From positions 186,001 through 250,000 of the forward strand of contig NZ_FMXT01000001.1 of NCBI RefSeq assembly GCF_900104335.1: a stretch of 64,000 nucleotides of DNA. Direction: 5' to 3'. Position numbers and translations under genes: made by a program. Positions 1 through 7,019 of the stretch are shown here, one piece after another. Origin of the DNA: Pseudobutyrivibrio sp. YE44. Its GTDB lineage: Bacteria > Bacillota > Clostridia > Lachnospirales > Lachnospiraceae. The notes below the pieces were generated by a model that did no database searches, was not told where the DNA came from, and worked only from the letters and a program-made list of their open reading frames with translations. Every line of letters starts with the position of its first letter. Within the stretch, counting starts at the first letter, position 1.

Positions 1-471
1 CAGATTAAGTCAATGAATCGTCCAGCTCAGATTGTTTACGAGAGAGCAGATGGCTCAATTGATGATTCTCCAGAGGAACTTCCTTTTGATATTAATGCAG
101 ATGTAATTGAGATTTCAGATGCAGATTATGCTCTTTGGTTCATGGATTGTATGGAAACACCAAAGAAGTATGATGGTAAAACAGTTCATTTCCTTGGTTT
201 GGTTTATAATCCTAACGATGGAAAGCTTCGCAAGGATGTGTTTGTTCCAGGTAGATTCGCAATGACTTGTTGCGTTGAGGATATTCAGTTCCTTGGTATG
301 AAGTGTAAATGGGACAAGGCTTCAACACTTGGACATCGTAGTTGGGTAGATATCACAGCAAAGATTAAGCTTGAATTCGCTAAAGAATATAAGGGCCGAG
401 GCCCAGTTCTTTATCCGGTTAGCGTAAACCCAGCAGAAAAACCAGAGGATGAACTCGTATATTTTAGTTAA
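1..471 (+). CDS. C-terminal part of a YcgQ-like (DUF1980/TIGR03943) membrane-associated protein
   Basis: The reading frame is open from base 1, so this is the 3' end of a gene that begins before the window; the first ATG, at 13, is probably internal. The visible part has the soluble C-terminal domain of the YcgQ/UPF0703 family. A YDGKTVHFLGLVYN strand is followed by a GRFAMTCCVEDIQFLG motif with paired cysteines, and then a WVDITAKI strand. Family members are usually 250-300 residues with an N-terminal membrane part and are often encoded beside a YcgR-type permease of the DUF318 family, which here would lie outside the window. The exact role is unknown; a link to metal or zinc handling has been suggested for relatives. 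The family call is fairly secure, the function is not. Confidence 0.75.
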   Translation, partial: QIKSMNRPAQIVYERADGSIDDSPEELPFDINADVIEISDADYALWFMDCMETPKKYDGKTVHFLGLVYNPNDGKLRKDVFVPGRFAMTCCVEDIQFLGMKCKWDKASTLGHRSWVDITAKIKLEFAKEYKGRGPVLYPVSVNPAEKPEDELVYFS

Positions 472-487
472 TAACGTAAATAAAAAA

Positions 488-511
488 GCTCCTCGTTAGC
501 TTGCGAGGAGC
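488..511 (+). terminator. Hairpin after the DUF1980 gene
   Basis: An 8-bp perfect stem GCTCCTCG/CGAGGAGC with an 8-base loop starts 17 bases after the stop codon. Six A residues precede it, but only a mixed ATATTTAT stretch follows, so the plus-strand T tract is poor. The A run would give a good U tract to a transcript from the other strand. Confidence 0.6.
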
Positions 512-521
512 ATATTTATAG

Positions 522-665
522 CTATTTGCAGCTACACAATGTTGGTGAGCGCGAGCAGGGAAGAATCATGCCAAGCATGGGAGGGACCTACACCGGCGGG
601 TGGGGCCCATGCTTGAGTATGAGGGGTGCCCTGCGGGAGCATGGAAGATATGGGGCTGTAAATAG
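522..665 (+). repeat. Dispersed GC-rich structured repeat, copy A
   Basis: This fills most of the 280-base gap before nfnA. The core (about 547-645) is roughly 65% GC in a 40% GC region and shares GCGCGAGCAGG, CATGGG, CCGGCGGG, CCCATG and CCTGCGGGAGC with the copies at 10884-11022 (inverted) and 22474-22608. Internal complements such as CATGGG/CCCATG and GCAGG/CCTGC fold it into one long hairpin. Outside the core, CTATTTGCAGC (522-532) pairs with GCTGTAAATAG (655-665) over 11 bp with a single G-U. The outer stem differs in sequence from the other copies. No coding potential is seen. Confidence 0.8.
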
Positions 666-751
666 GTTTTTTATGCACTTTAACACTTTACAAAACTAAA
701 GAAATGTTATAAATTATTAGAAATTGGTTTAAAAGGGAAGGAGTCTATTTT

Positions 752-1642
752 ATGTATCCAATCGTAAAGAAGGAAAAGCTTTCGGACAAGATTTTCCTTA
801 TGGTAGTAAAGGCACCACGCGTTGCAGCTGGTTGTCTGCCAGGACAGTTTATTATTGTAAAGATTGATGAGGAGGGTGAACGTATTCCTCTTACAATTTG
901 TGATTACGATAGAGCAGAAGGAACAATCACAATCGTGTTCCAGACTGTTGGCGCATCAACAGAGCGTATGGCTAATCTTAACGAGGGCGATGCTTTTGCA
1001 GATTTCGTAGGTCCACTTGGTCAGCCTTCAGAGCTTTGCCTTGAGGAAGACCTTGAAGAGACAAAGAAGAAGAGTATCGTATTCATCGCTGGTGGTGTAG
1101 GTACAGCACCTGTATATCCACAGGTTAAGTGGCTTAAGGAACACGGTGTTAAGACTACTGTTATTATTGGCGCACGTTCAAAGGATATCCTTTTCTATGA
1201 GGATGAGATGCGTGAAGTTGCAGATGAGCTTTATCTTGCAACAGATGATGGAAGCTACGGTTTCCACGGAAATGGTTGCCAGCAGCTTCAGGCACTTGTA
1301 GATTCTGGCAAGAAGTATGATCATTGCGTAGCAATTGGTCCTATGATTATGATGAAGTTTGTATGTCTCCTTACAAAGGAGCTTGGTATTCCTACAGTTG
1401 TTTCTATGAACCCAATCATGGTTGATGGAACTGGTATGTGTGGAGCTTGCCGTCTTGTAGTTGGCGACGAAGTTAAGTTTGCTTGTGTTGATGGCCCTGA
1501 GTTCGACGGACACCTTGTTGATTTTGATCAGGCTATGGCTAGAGCAAAGCAGTACAAGACAGAAGAAGGCAGAGCACTTCTTAAGCAGCAGGAAGGCGAT
1601 ACTCACCACGGCGGATGTGGAAATTGTGGAGGTGACAAGTAA
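752..1642 (+). CDS. nfnA: NfnA-type NADH-dependent ferredoxin:NADP oxidoreductase, FAD/[2Fe-2S] subunit
   Basis: A 296-residue protein of the dihydroorotate dehydrogenase electron-transfer/sulfide dehydrogenase subunit family. The N-terminal half is an FAD-binding barrel (LPGQFIIVKIDEEGERIPLT, about residues 28-48). An NAD-binding fold follows (VFIAGGVGTAPVYPQ, near residue 110). The C-terminal cysteine cluster GMCGACRLVVGDEVKFACVDG (residues about 229-250) should hold a [2Fe-2S] centre. With the next gene it forms the cytoplasmic NfnAB complex, which couples NADH and reduced ferredoxin to NADPH formation by electron bifurcation. GGAAGGAG lies before the ATG. The protein ends in an unusual Gly/Cys tail, HHGGCGNCGGDK. 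PyrK is the main alternative, but the neighbour argues for Nfn. Confidence 0.88.
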   Translation: MYPIVKKEKLSDKIFLMVVKAPRVAAGCLPGQFIIVKIDEEGERIPLTICDYDRAEGTITIVFQTVGASTERMANLNEGDAFADFVGPLGQPSELCLEEDLEETKKKSIVFIAGGVGTAPVYPQVKWLKEHGVKTTVIIGARSKDILFYEDEMREVADELYLATDDGSYGFHGNGCQQLQALVDSGKKYDHCVAIGPMIMMKFVCLLTKELGIPTVVSMNPIMVDGTGMCGACRLVVGDEVKFACVDGPEFDGHLVDFDQAMARAKQYKTEEGRALLKQQEGDTHHGGCGNCGGDK

Positions 1643-3030
1643 TGGGAGACGTATTAGTTAGAGTACCTATTTCAGAGCAGGATCCTAAGGTTCGTGCAAC
1701 AAACTTTGAAGAGGTTTGTCTTGGATATACAGAAGAAGAGGCAGTAGAAGAGGCAGGACGTTGCCTTAATTGTAAGAAGCCTATGTGTGTAGGCGGCTGT
1801 CCAGTTTCTATTAATATTCCTGCATTTATCGAGCAGGTTAAGAATCGTAACTTTGAGAGAGCTTATGAGATTATCTCTGAGTCTTCAGCTCTTCCAGCAG
1901 TTTGCGGTCGTGTTTGTCCACAGGAGTCACAGTGCGAAGGCAAGTGTATCCGTGGTATCAAGGGCGAGGCTGTTGCAATTGGAAAGCTTGAGCGTTTCGT
2001 TGCTGACTGGGCTCGCGAGAATGGAATTAAGCCAAAGAACACATCTACACCAAACGGACACAAGGTAGCTGTTATTGGTTCAGGCCCTTCAGGTCTTACA
2101 GCAGCTGGAGACCTTGCAAAGCTTGGTTATGATGTTACTGTATTTGAGGCCCTTCACGAGATGGGTGGTGTGCTTGTTTATGGTATCCCAGAATTCCGTC
2201 TTCCAAAGGACAAGGTAGTTAAGGCTGAGGTTGAGAACGTAAAGGCTCTCGGCGTTAAGTTCGAAAAGAACGTTATCATTGGTCGTTCAATTACAATTGA
2301 TGAGCTTATGGAGCAGGAAGGCTTCGAGGCTGTATTCATCGGTTCAGGTGCTGGTCTTCCTATGTTTATGCACATTCCTGGAGAGCAGGCTAACGGTGTA
2401 TTCTCAGCAAACGAATACCTTACACGTAACAACCTTATGAAGGCTTTCAAGGAAGGCTATGATACACCAATCGCACGCGGCAAGAAGGTCGTAGTTGTTG
2501 GTGGTGGTAACGTAGCTATGGATGCTGCTCGTACAGCACTTCGTCTTGGTGCAGAGGTACACGTTGTATACCGTCGTTCAGAGGCTGAGCTTCCTGCAAG
2601 AGCAGAAGAAGTTCATCACGCTAAGGAAGAGGGCGTTATCTTTGATCTCCTTCAGAATCCTGTTGAAATCCTTGTTAACGAGGAAGGTTCAGTTCGTGGA
2701 TGTAAGGTTATCAAGATGGAGCTTGGTGAGCCTGATGCTTCAGGACGTCGTCGTCCAGTTGAAATACCAGGTTCAGAGTACGAAATCGAGTGTGACACAG
2801 TTATCATGTCTCTTGGTACATCTCCAAACCCACTTATTTCAAGCACAACAGTTGGACTTGATACAAACAAGAAGGGTTGCCTCATTGCTACAGAGCAGGG
2901 CGCAACAACAAAAGATGCCGTATTTGCCGGCGGTGATGCCGTAACAGGTGCCGCAACAGTTATCCTCGCCATGGGCGCAGGAAAGACTGCCGCAGCAGCC
3001 ATCGACGAATACTTCAAGTCTAAAAACTAA
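1642..3030 (+). CDS. nfnB: NfnB-type NADPH-binding subunit (glutamate synthase small-subunit family, GltA)
   Basis: A 462-residue flavoprotein of the GltD-like family. The N-terminus has two cysteine clusters for [4Fe-4S] centres (CLNCKKPMCVGGCP, residues about 42-55, and CGRVCPQESQCEGKC, about 88-102). These precede an FAD-binding dinucleotide fold (VAVIGSGPSGLTAAGDLAKLG) and a second NADPH-binding fold (VVVVGGGNVAMDAARTALRLG, about residue 283). Its start codon shares one base with the stop of nfnA, which indicates translational coupling and a two-gene operon. Databases often name such genes NADPH-dependent glutamate synthase, but no large glutamate synthase subunit is adjacent, so the Nfn assignment is preferred. 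A strong terminator follows. Confidence 0.9.
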   Translation: MGDVLVRVPISEQDPKVRATNFEEVCLGYTEEEAVEEAGRCLNCKKPMCVGGCPVSINIPAFIEQVKNRNFERAYEIISESSALPAVCGRVCPQESQCEGKCIRGIKGEAVAIGKLERFVADWARENGIKPKNTSTPNGHKVAVIGSGPSGLTAAGDLAKLGYDVTVFEALHEMGGVLVYGIPEFRLPKDKVVKAEVENVKALGVKFEKNVIIGRSITIDELMEQEGFEAVFIGSGAGLPMFMHIPGEQANGVFSANEYLTRNNLMKAFKEGYDTPIARGKKVVVVGGGNVAMDAARTALRLGAEVHVVYRRSEAELPARAEEVHHAKEEGVIFDLLQNPVEILVNEEGSVRGCKVIKMELGEPDASGRRRPVEIPGSEYEIECDTVIMSLGTSPNPLISSTTVGLDTNKKGCLIATEQGATTKDAVFAGGDAVTGAATVILAMGAGKTAAAAIDEYFKSKN

Positions 3031-3044
3031 TTTCAAACATTCAT

Positions 3045-3069
3045 GGCCCCGTTTACCGGGGCCTTTTTT
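3045..3069 (+). terminator. Intrinsic terminator of nfnAB
   Basis: The stem GGCCCC/GGGGCC closes a short loop and is followed immediately by six T residues. It lies 15 bases after the nfnB stop and within the left end of the long inverted repeat. Confidence 0.9.
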
Positions 3070-3606
3070 GCGCCCTTAAATTTATTCTTACAGTGGCCAC
3101 ACCTCTATATTTTCTGCTTGTTAGCCCCTCCCTACAGTATCCACTAGCTACACCTCCCTCTATGACATTTGAGCGAAATTATAGATTTTCTTAATACTGC
3201 AGGTGGAGCTTTTATAAGTGTCTTTTCATTGGTTTTGCACTTCGAAGCTACTGTATGTATGGCTCAGACACCGGTAAGTTTTTATAATGCGCTCTATTAG
3301 AGGATATACCTATCAGTTGTTTCCATACTCCATTTACTAAGCGCATTCCAAATTCCAACAACTGATAGGTATATCCTCTGATAGAGCGCATTTCTAATAA
3401 TAGAGTGTGTCTGAGCCATACAAACAGTAGCGATAGAAGTGCAAAGAATTGAAAAGACACTTATCAATAAGAAAGTGACACGCAGTATTTAGAAAATCAT
3501 AATTTCGTGATTGCATAGAGGGAGGTGTAGCTAGTGGATACTGTAGGGAGGGGCTAATATAGATTACATAGAGGTGTGGCCACTGATGTAGTAACTGAAA
3601 GGGCGC

Positions 3607-3633
3607 AAAAAACGACCACCAAATGGGTGGCCG
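3607..3633 (-). terminator. Terminator for the minus-strand small gene
   Basis: Read on the minus strand, CGGCCACCC pairs with GGTGGTCG around an ATTT loop (one G-T pair) and is followed by six T residues. It lies 20 bases downstream of the stop of the 41-residue gene. Confidence 0.8.
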
Positions 3634-3652
3634 TGAATGTTTGGGTTAATTT

Positions 3653-3778
3653 TTAGTACTGTCCAAATGCGTATTTGAAGAAGGATACTGGCTCCTTACC
3701 TTCGTTTTTCATCTTTTGGCAATACTTCTCATAATCGGAATAAATTGTGTACATTGTGAATGATACTTCTTCGAACAT
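3653..3778 (-). CDS. 41-residue small protein, unknown function
   Basis: A short reading frame begins MFEEVSFTMYTIYSDYEKYC and ends FFKYAFGQY. Support for it being real is a GGAGG site seven bases before the ATG, a minus-strand promoter (TTGACA, 17 bases, TAAGAT), and a terminator right after the stop. The peptide is rich in tyrosine, lysine and glutamate, with no signal peptide or membrane segment. It is transcribed divergently from the TetR gene of the galactoside operon and converges on nfnB across the long inverted repeat. I do not recognise a family. A small regulatory or binding protein is possible. Confidence 0.65.
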   Translation of the reverse strand: MFEEVSFTMYTIYSDYEKYCQKMKNEGKEPVSFFKYAFGQY

Positions 3779-3820
3779 TCTTTTTCCTCCTTTATCTTTC
3801 TTCTTCTTCTCTACCTGCAT

Positions 3821-3849
3821 ATCTTAACAGCGGATTTGTGATTTGTCAA
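3821..3849 (-). promoter_or_regulatory. Promoter of the 41-residue gene
   Basis: On the minus strand TTGACA (complement of 3844-3849) is 17 bases from TAAGAT (complement of 3821-3826), close to the sigma-A consensus. The -35 box lies inside a perfect dyad at 3841-3869. Confidence 0.7.
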
Positions 3850-3869
3850 CAAAACGAATGTTGACAAAT
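3841..3869. promoter_or_regulatory. Perfect dyad, probable operator
   Basis: ATTTGTCAAC (3841-3850) and GTTGACAAAT (3860-3869) are perfect inverted 10-mers nine bases apart. They cover the -35 box of the minus promoter. The adjacent TetR-type regulator is the natural candidate to bind, but this is inference. Confidence 0.55.
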
Positions 3870-3896
3870 TGTGAAAAATCAACAAACCTATTTATA

Positions 3897-3942
3897 TTGA
3901 GTTAGTTTCCATTGTTGTGTTAAAATGAGTAACAGGAAACTA
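3897..3942 (+). promoter_or_regulatory. Promoter and operator of the TetR/galactoside operon
   Basis: TTGAGT (3897-3902) and TAAAAT (3921-3926) are 18 bases apart. An inverted repeat TAGTTTCC (3903-3910) / GGAAACTA (3935-3942) spans the spacer and the start region, as expected for repression by a TetR dimer. Confidence 0.55.
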
Positions 3943-3977
3943 GATGCATATCTTGGAGTTTTTTAGGAGAGATAAAT

Positions 3978-4538
3978 ATGAACGAAAGAATATTAGAGGG
4001 AGCCTTAAGCGTTTTCAAGAAAAAAGGCCCAAAATTTACGATGGATGACATTGCTGCTGAATTGAAGATGAGCAAGAAAACCATTTATACAGTCTTTAAT
4101 GACAAGAACGAATTGATGTGTGAAATGGTTGATTATGCTTTTGATTTGATTAAGGCTGCTGAGGATAAAATATATCAGGATAATTCCTTGTCGACAGTAG
4201 ATAAAATCAGAGGTATTCTTGCGGTGTTGCCTGAGAATTATTACGGCTTTGACTTTAGTGCGATGCAACAGCTTGGTGAGAAGTATCCTATGGCATACGA
4301 AAAGCTTACCAGTCGTATCGAAAGTGGATGGGAGAAGACTTACGAGCTTATCAAAATTGGCTCTGAGGATGGAAATGTTAAGGTTGTTAATTACGAAATC
4401 TTCAAGCTTATATATGAATCAAGCGTTGAGCGTTTATTAATGGGAGATTTCTTAAAGAAAAATAAGATTGATTATCCTACTGCATTGAAACTCGTTGTTG
4501 ATGTTATGGTTGATGGCATTATTATAAAGGGAAAATAA
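3978..4538 (+). CDS. TetR/AcrR-family transcriptional regulator
   Basis: A 186-residue protein with a typical TetR N-terminus. Residues about 3-50 (ILEGALSVFKKKGPKFTMDD, then AAELKMSKKTIYTVFNDKNEL) form the helix-turn-helix. The C-terminal helical domain should bind a ligand and dimerise. AGGAG lies eight bases before the ATG. Its stop codon abuts the start of the GH2 gene, so the regulator is the first gene of the galactoside operon and probably controls it and itself through the inverted repeats upstream. A sugar or glycoside inducer is inferred from context only; many TetR proteins sense other small molecules. Confidence 0.88.
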   Translation: MNERILEGALSVFKKKGPKFTMDDIAAELKMSKKTIYTVFNDKNELMCEMVDYAFDLIKAAEDKIYQDNSLSTVDKIRGILAVLPENYYGFDFSAMQQLGEKYPMAYEKLTSRIESGWEKTYELIKIGSEDGNVKVVNYEIFKLIYESSVERLLMGDFLKKNKIDYPTALKLVVDVMVDGIIIKGK

Positions 4539-6998
4539 ATGGCTCAAAGAATATACTTAGACAGAAAATGGCGTTTTAATAAAGAATTTAGTGAGGATAT
4601 GATAAATTCACCAATGGAAAAATCTACCTTGGTGAATCTTCCTCATTCAGTTGTAGAAACTCTACTTTCGTATTTTGATGAAAGCATTTATCAGATGGTA
4701 AGTGGATATCAAAAAAGTATCTTTGCTCCTACCCAGTGGGAGAATCAGCTGGTTTCATTGGTGTTTGAGGGTGTGGGGCATTCTTGTGATGTTTATGTAA
4801 ATGGCAAACATCTTAAGCATCACGACTGTGGTTATACGGCCTTTTCTATGGATATTACTAAGGTTTTAAAGTACGGAGAGGAAAACCTTATCACTGTAAA
4901 GGTGGATTCTAGAGAGACCTTGAACCAGCCGCCTTTTGGTTATGTTATTGATTACATGACCTATGGTGGTATTTATAGAGATGTGTATTTTGAGGTGAAA
5001 GAGAAGATTCACTTCAAAGATGTTCATATCCAGCCTTCATTATTGGAGCGTGTTAGCACTAGCAAGCGCACTCCTAAGCAAATAAAGATGATGAACGTTC
5101 AGGGTATTATCAAGACCGAGTGCTCTATGCCAAAGCGAATCTATAAGCTGGTGGCAGCTGAGCGTGTGTTCATTAGACAATACCTTGATGATAGCTTGCT
5201 TATTTCGCAGCCGGTGGGTGGTCTTGAAGAGAGAGAGGACGGATATTATCTCAGCCTTACAAGTGCTCCATCCACGGTAAAGCTTTGGGATGTGGAAAGT
5301 CCATCCCTTTACACGGTTAAGACTCAGCTTTTGGTGGATGATAAGGTTATCGATGAGGATACTGTTACAGTTGGTTTCAGAAGCTCTGAGTTCAGGAAAA
5401 ACGGCTATTTCCTTAATGGACGACGATTAAAGCTTCGTGGCTTGAACAGACATCAGTCTTATCCTTATGTGGGATATGCTATGCCAGAGTCTATGCAGAG
5501 ATTGGATGCCAAGATTCTCAAGGAAGAATTGGCGTTGAATGCGGTCAGAACCTCCCATTATCCTCAGTCTCATTATTTCTTGGATGAGTGTGATAAGCTT
5601 GGCCTTTTAGTGTTTACCGAGATTCCTGGCTGGCAGCATATAGGTGATGAAAGCTGGCAGGATATTGCGGTTAAAAACACTGAAGAAATGGTGATTCAGT
5701 ATCGCAATCATCCTTCAGTAATTCTTTGGGGAGTTCGTATAAACGAATCTCCTGATAATGATAAGTTCTATGCCAGAACTAACGAGGTGGCGCATAAGTT
5801 TGATCCTACCAGACCTACAGGTGGTGTACGGTGCATCGCTAAGAGTTCTTTGTTGGAGGATGTTTATACCTACAACGACTTTGTTCATTCGGGAAAGAAT
5901 AAGGGCTGCGCAAAGAAGGCAGACATTACTTCTGATGAAGAAAAGCCATATTTGATTAGCGAATACAATGGACATATGTATCCAACAAAGCCTTTTGACG
6001 ATGAGGAGCAGCGTCAGGAGCACGCAATAAGACATGCCAATGTACTTGATGCAATTGCTGCGGAGCCTGATATTTCCGGTGGCTTCGGTTGGTGCATGTT
6101 TGATTACAACACTCACAAGGATTTTGGTTCTGGAGATAGAATTTGCTATCACGGTGTGATGGATATGTTTAGAAATCCAAAGCTTGCAGCATCAGTGTAC
6201 GCAGCATTTTCAGATACTGAAACGGTGCTAGATGTTACCACAAGCTTTGATATTGGCGAGCATCCTGCTTGCAACCGTGGAAAGTCATACATTATTAGCA
6301 ATGCAGATTCTGTGAAGATGTACAAGAACGATGTTCTTATAAAGGAATATTTCCCTACAGACAGTAGCTTTGAGAATCTGAAGCATGGTCCTATTCTTAT
6401 AAATGATTTTGTGGGGGATGCAGTTGAAACAGACGGTGAATTTACAAAGGGCCAGGCGAAGCTTATAAAAAGAGCCTTGAATGAGGTTACTCTCAAGGGC
6501 TTTAGACCAACACCTACCTTGGCATGGCTGGCCTTTAGACTTGTGGTACTTCATAGGGTAAATCCTAAAAAGGCTGTTTCCATCTACAACAAATTTATAG
6601 GTGATTGGGGTGGAGAGTCTAGAGAATACAAGTTTGAAGCTATCAAAAATGGTGAGGTAGTGAAGACTGTGACAAAGGCGGCGGTTACCAGTGCTCATAT
6701 AGAGGTAAAGCCTAGTCACACATTGCTTACAGAACTTCATACCTACGATGTAGCAAATATTAGAATTAGAATAGTTGATCAAAATGATAATCAGCTTTTC
6801 TATTTCACAAGACCAGTATCCTTTGCGGTTGAGGGGCCGTTCGAGATTGTTGGTCCAAAGGTGGTAACTCCAGCTGGTGGAGCCACAGGTGTTTATATCA
6901 AATCAATAGGAGAGGACGGAGACGGAAAGCTTACTATCAGCTGCGAAGGTCTTGAAACAGTGACAATAAGCCTTTCTGTGGAATGTCTTACAAAATAA
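4539..6998 (+). CDS. GH2-family glycoside hydrolase (beta-galactosidase/beta-glucuronidase type)
   Basis: An 819-residue protein with GH2 architecture. It has an N-terminal sugar-binding jelly roll (VFEGVGHSCDVYVNGKHLKHH, residues about 78-98), an Ig-like domain, and a TIM barrel containing GLNRHQSYP and RTSHYPQSHYFLDECDKLGL. The acid/base glutamate is in WGVRINESPDN (about residue 407), and the nucleophile glutamate in LISEYNGH (about residue 474). A beta-sandwich C-terminus follows. There is no signal peptide, so it acts in the cytoplasm on imported beta-galactosides or related glycosides. It starts on the base after the TetR stop, with AAAGGGA as a weak ribosome site, so coupling is likely. 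Substrate specificity cannot be decided from motifs; the GH36 gene downstream favours galactosides. Confidence 0.9.
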   Translation: MAQRIYLDRKWRFNKEFSEDMINSPMEKSTLVNLPHSVVETLLSYFDESIYQMVSGYQKSIFAPTQWENQLVSLVFEGVGHSCDVYVNGKHLKHHDCGYTAFSMDITKVLKYGEENLITVKVDSRETLNQPPFGYVIDYMTYGGIYRDVYFEVKEKIHFKDVHIQPSLLERVSTSKRTPKQIKMMNVQGIIKTECSMPKRIYKLVAAERVFIRQYLDDSLLISQPVGGLEEREDGYYLSLTSAPSTVKLWDVESPSLYTVKTQLLVDDKVIDEDTVTVGFRSSEFRKNGYFLNGRRLKLRGLNRHQSYPYVGYAMPESMQRLDAKILKEELALNAVRTSHYPQSHYFLDECDKLGLLVFTEIPGWQHIGDESWQDIAVKNTEEMVIQYRNHPSVILWGVRINESPDNDKFYARTNEVAHKFDPTRPTGGVRCIAKSSLLEDVYTYNDFVHSGKNKGCAKKADITSDEEKPYLISEYNGHMYPTKPFDDEEQRQEHAIRHANVLDAIAAEPDISGGFGWCMFDYNTHKDFGSGDRICYHGVMDMFRNPKLAASVYAAFSDTETVLDVTTSFDIGEHPACNRGKSYIISNADSVKMYKNDVLIKEYFPTDSSFENLKHGPILINDFVGDAVETDGEFTKGQAKLIKRALNEVTLKGFRPTPTLAWLAFRLVVLHRVNPKKAVSIYNKFIGDWGGESREYKFEAIKNGEVVKTVTKAAVTSAHIEVKPSHTLLTELHTYDVANIRIRIVDQNDNQLFYFTRPVSFAVEGPFEIVGPKVVTPAGGATGVYIKSIGEDGDGKLTISCEGLETVTISLSVECLTK

Positions 6999-7019
6999 TT
7001 ATTAAAGGGTGAAATATCA

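Larger units (their letters stand above)
3034..3643. repeat. Very long imperfect inverted repeat (about 610 bases)
   Basis: CAAACATTCA at 3034 is the exact complement of TGAATGTTTG ending at 3643. Complementarity continues inward to a loop near 3322-3356. Matched blocks on the two arms include TTTTTTGCGCCC, CAGTGGCCACACCTCTAT, a roughly 40-base block around the CACTAGCTACACCTCCCTCTATG segment, TAAGTGTCTTTTCA, TATGGCTCAGACAC and GAGGATATACCTATCAGTTG. These blocks are separated by stretches that no longer match. Each end carries its own terminator hairpin. No convincing coding sequence lies inside. It sits between convergent genes, nfnB on plus and a small gene on minus. It looks like an inverted duplication of a roughly 300-base unit, or one giant stem. 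Confidence 0.85.

Noticed and set aside
1178-1609. 143-residue minus-strand frame opposite nfnA
   Set aside because: No ribosome site and it lies wholly within a confirmed gene.
3248-3460. 70-residue minus-strand reading frame inside the long inverted repeat
   Set aside because: No ribosome site, and the sequence is fully explained by the two arms; the mirrored arm does not keep the frame.
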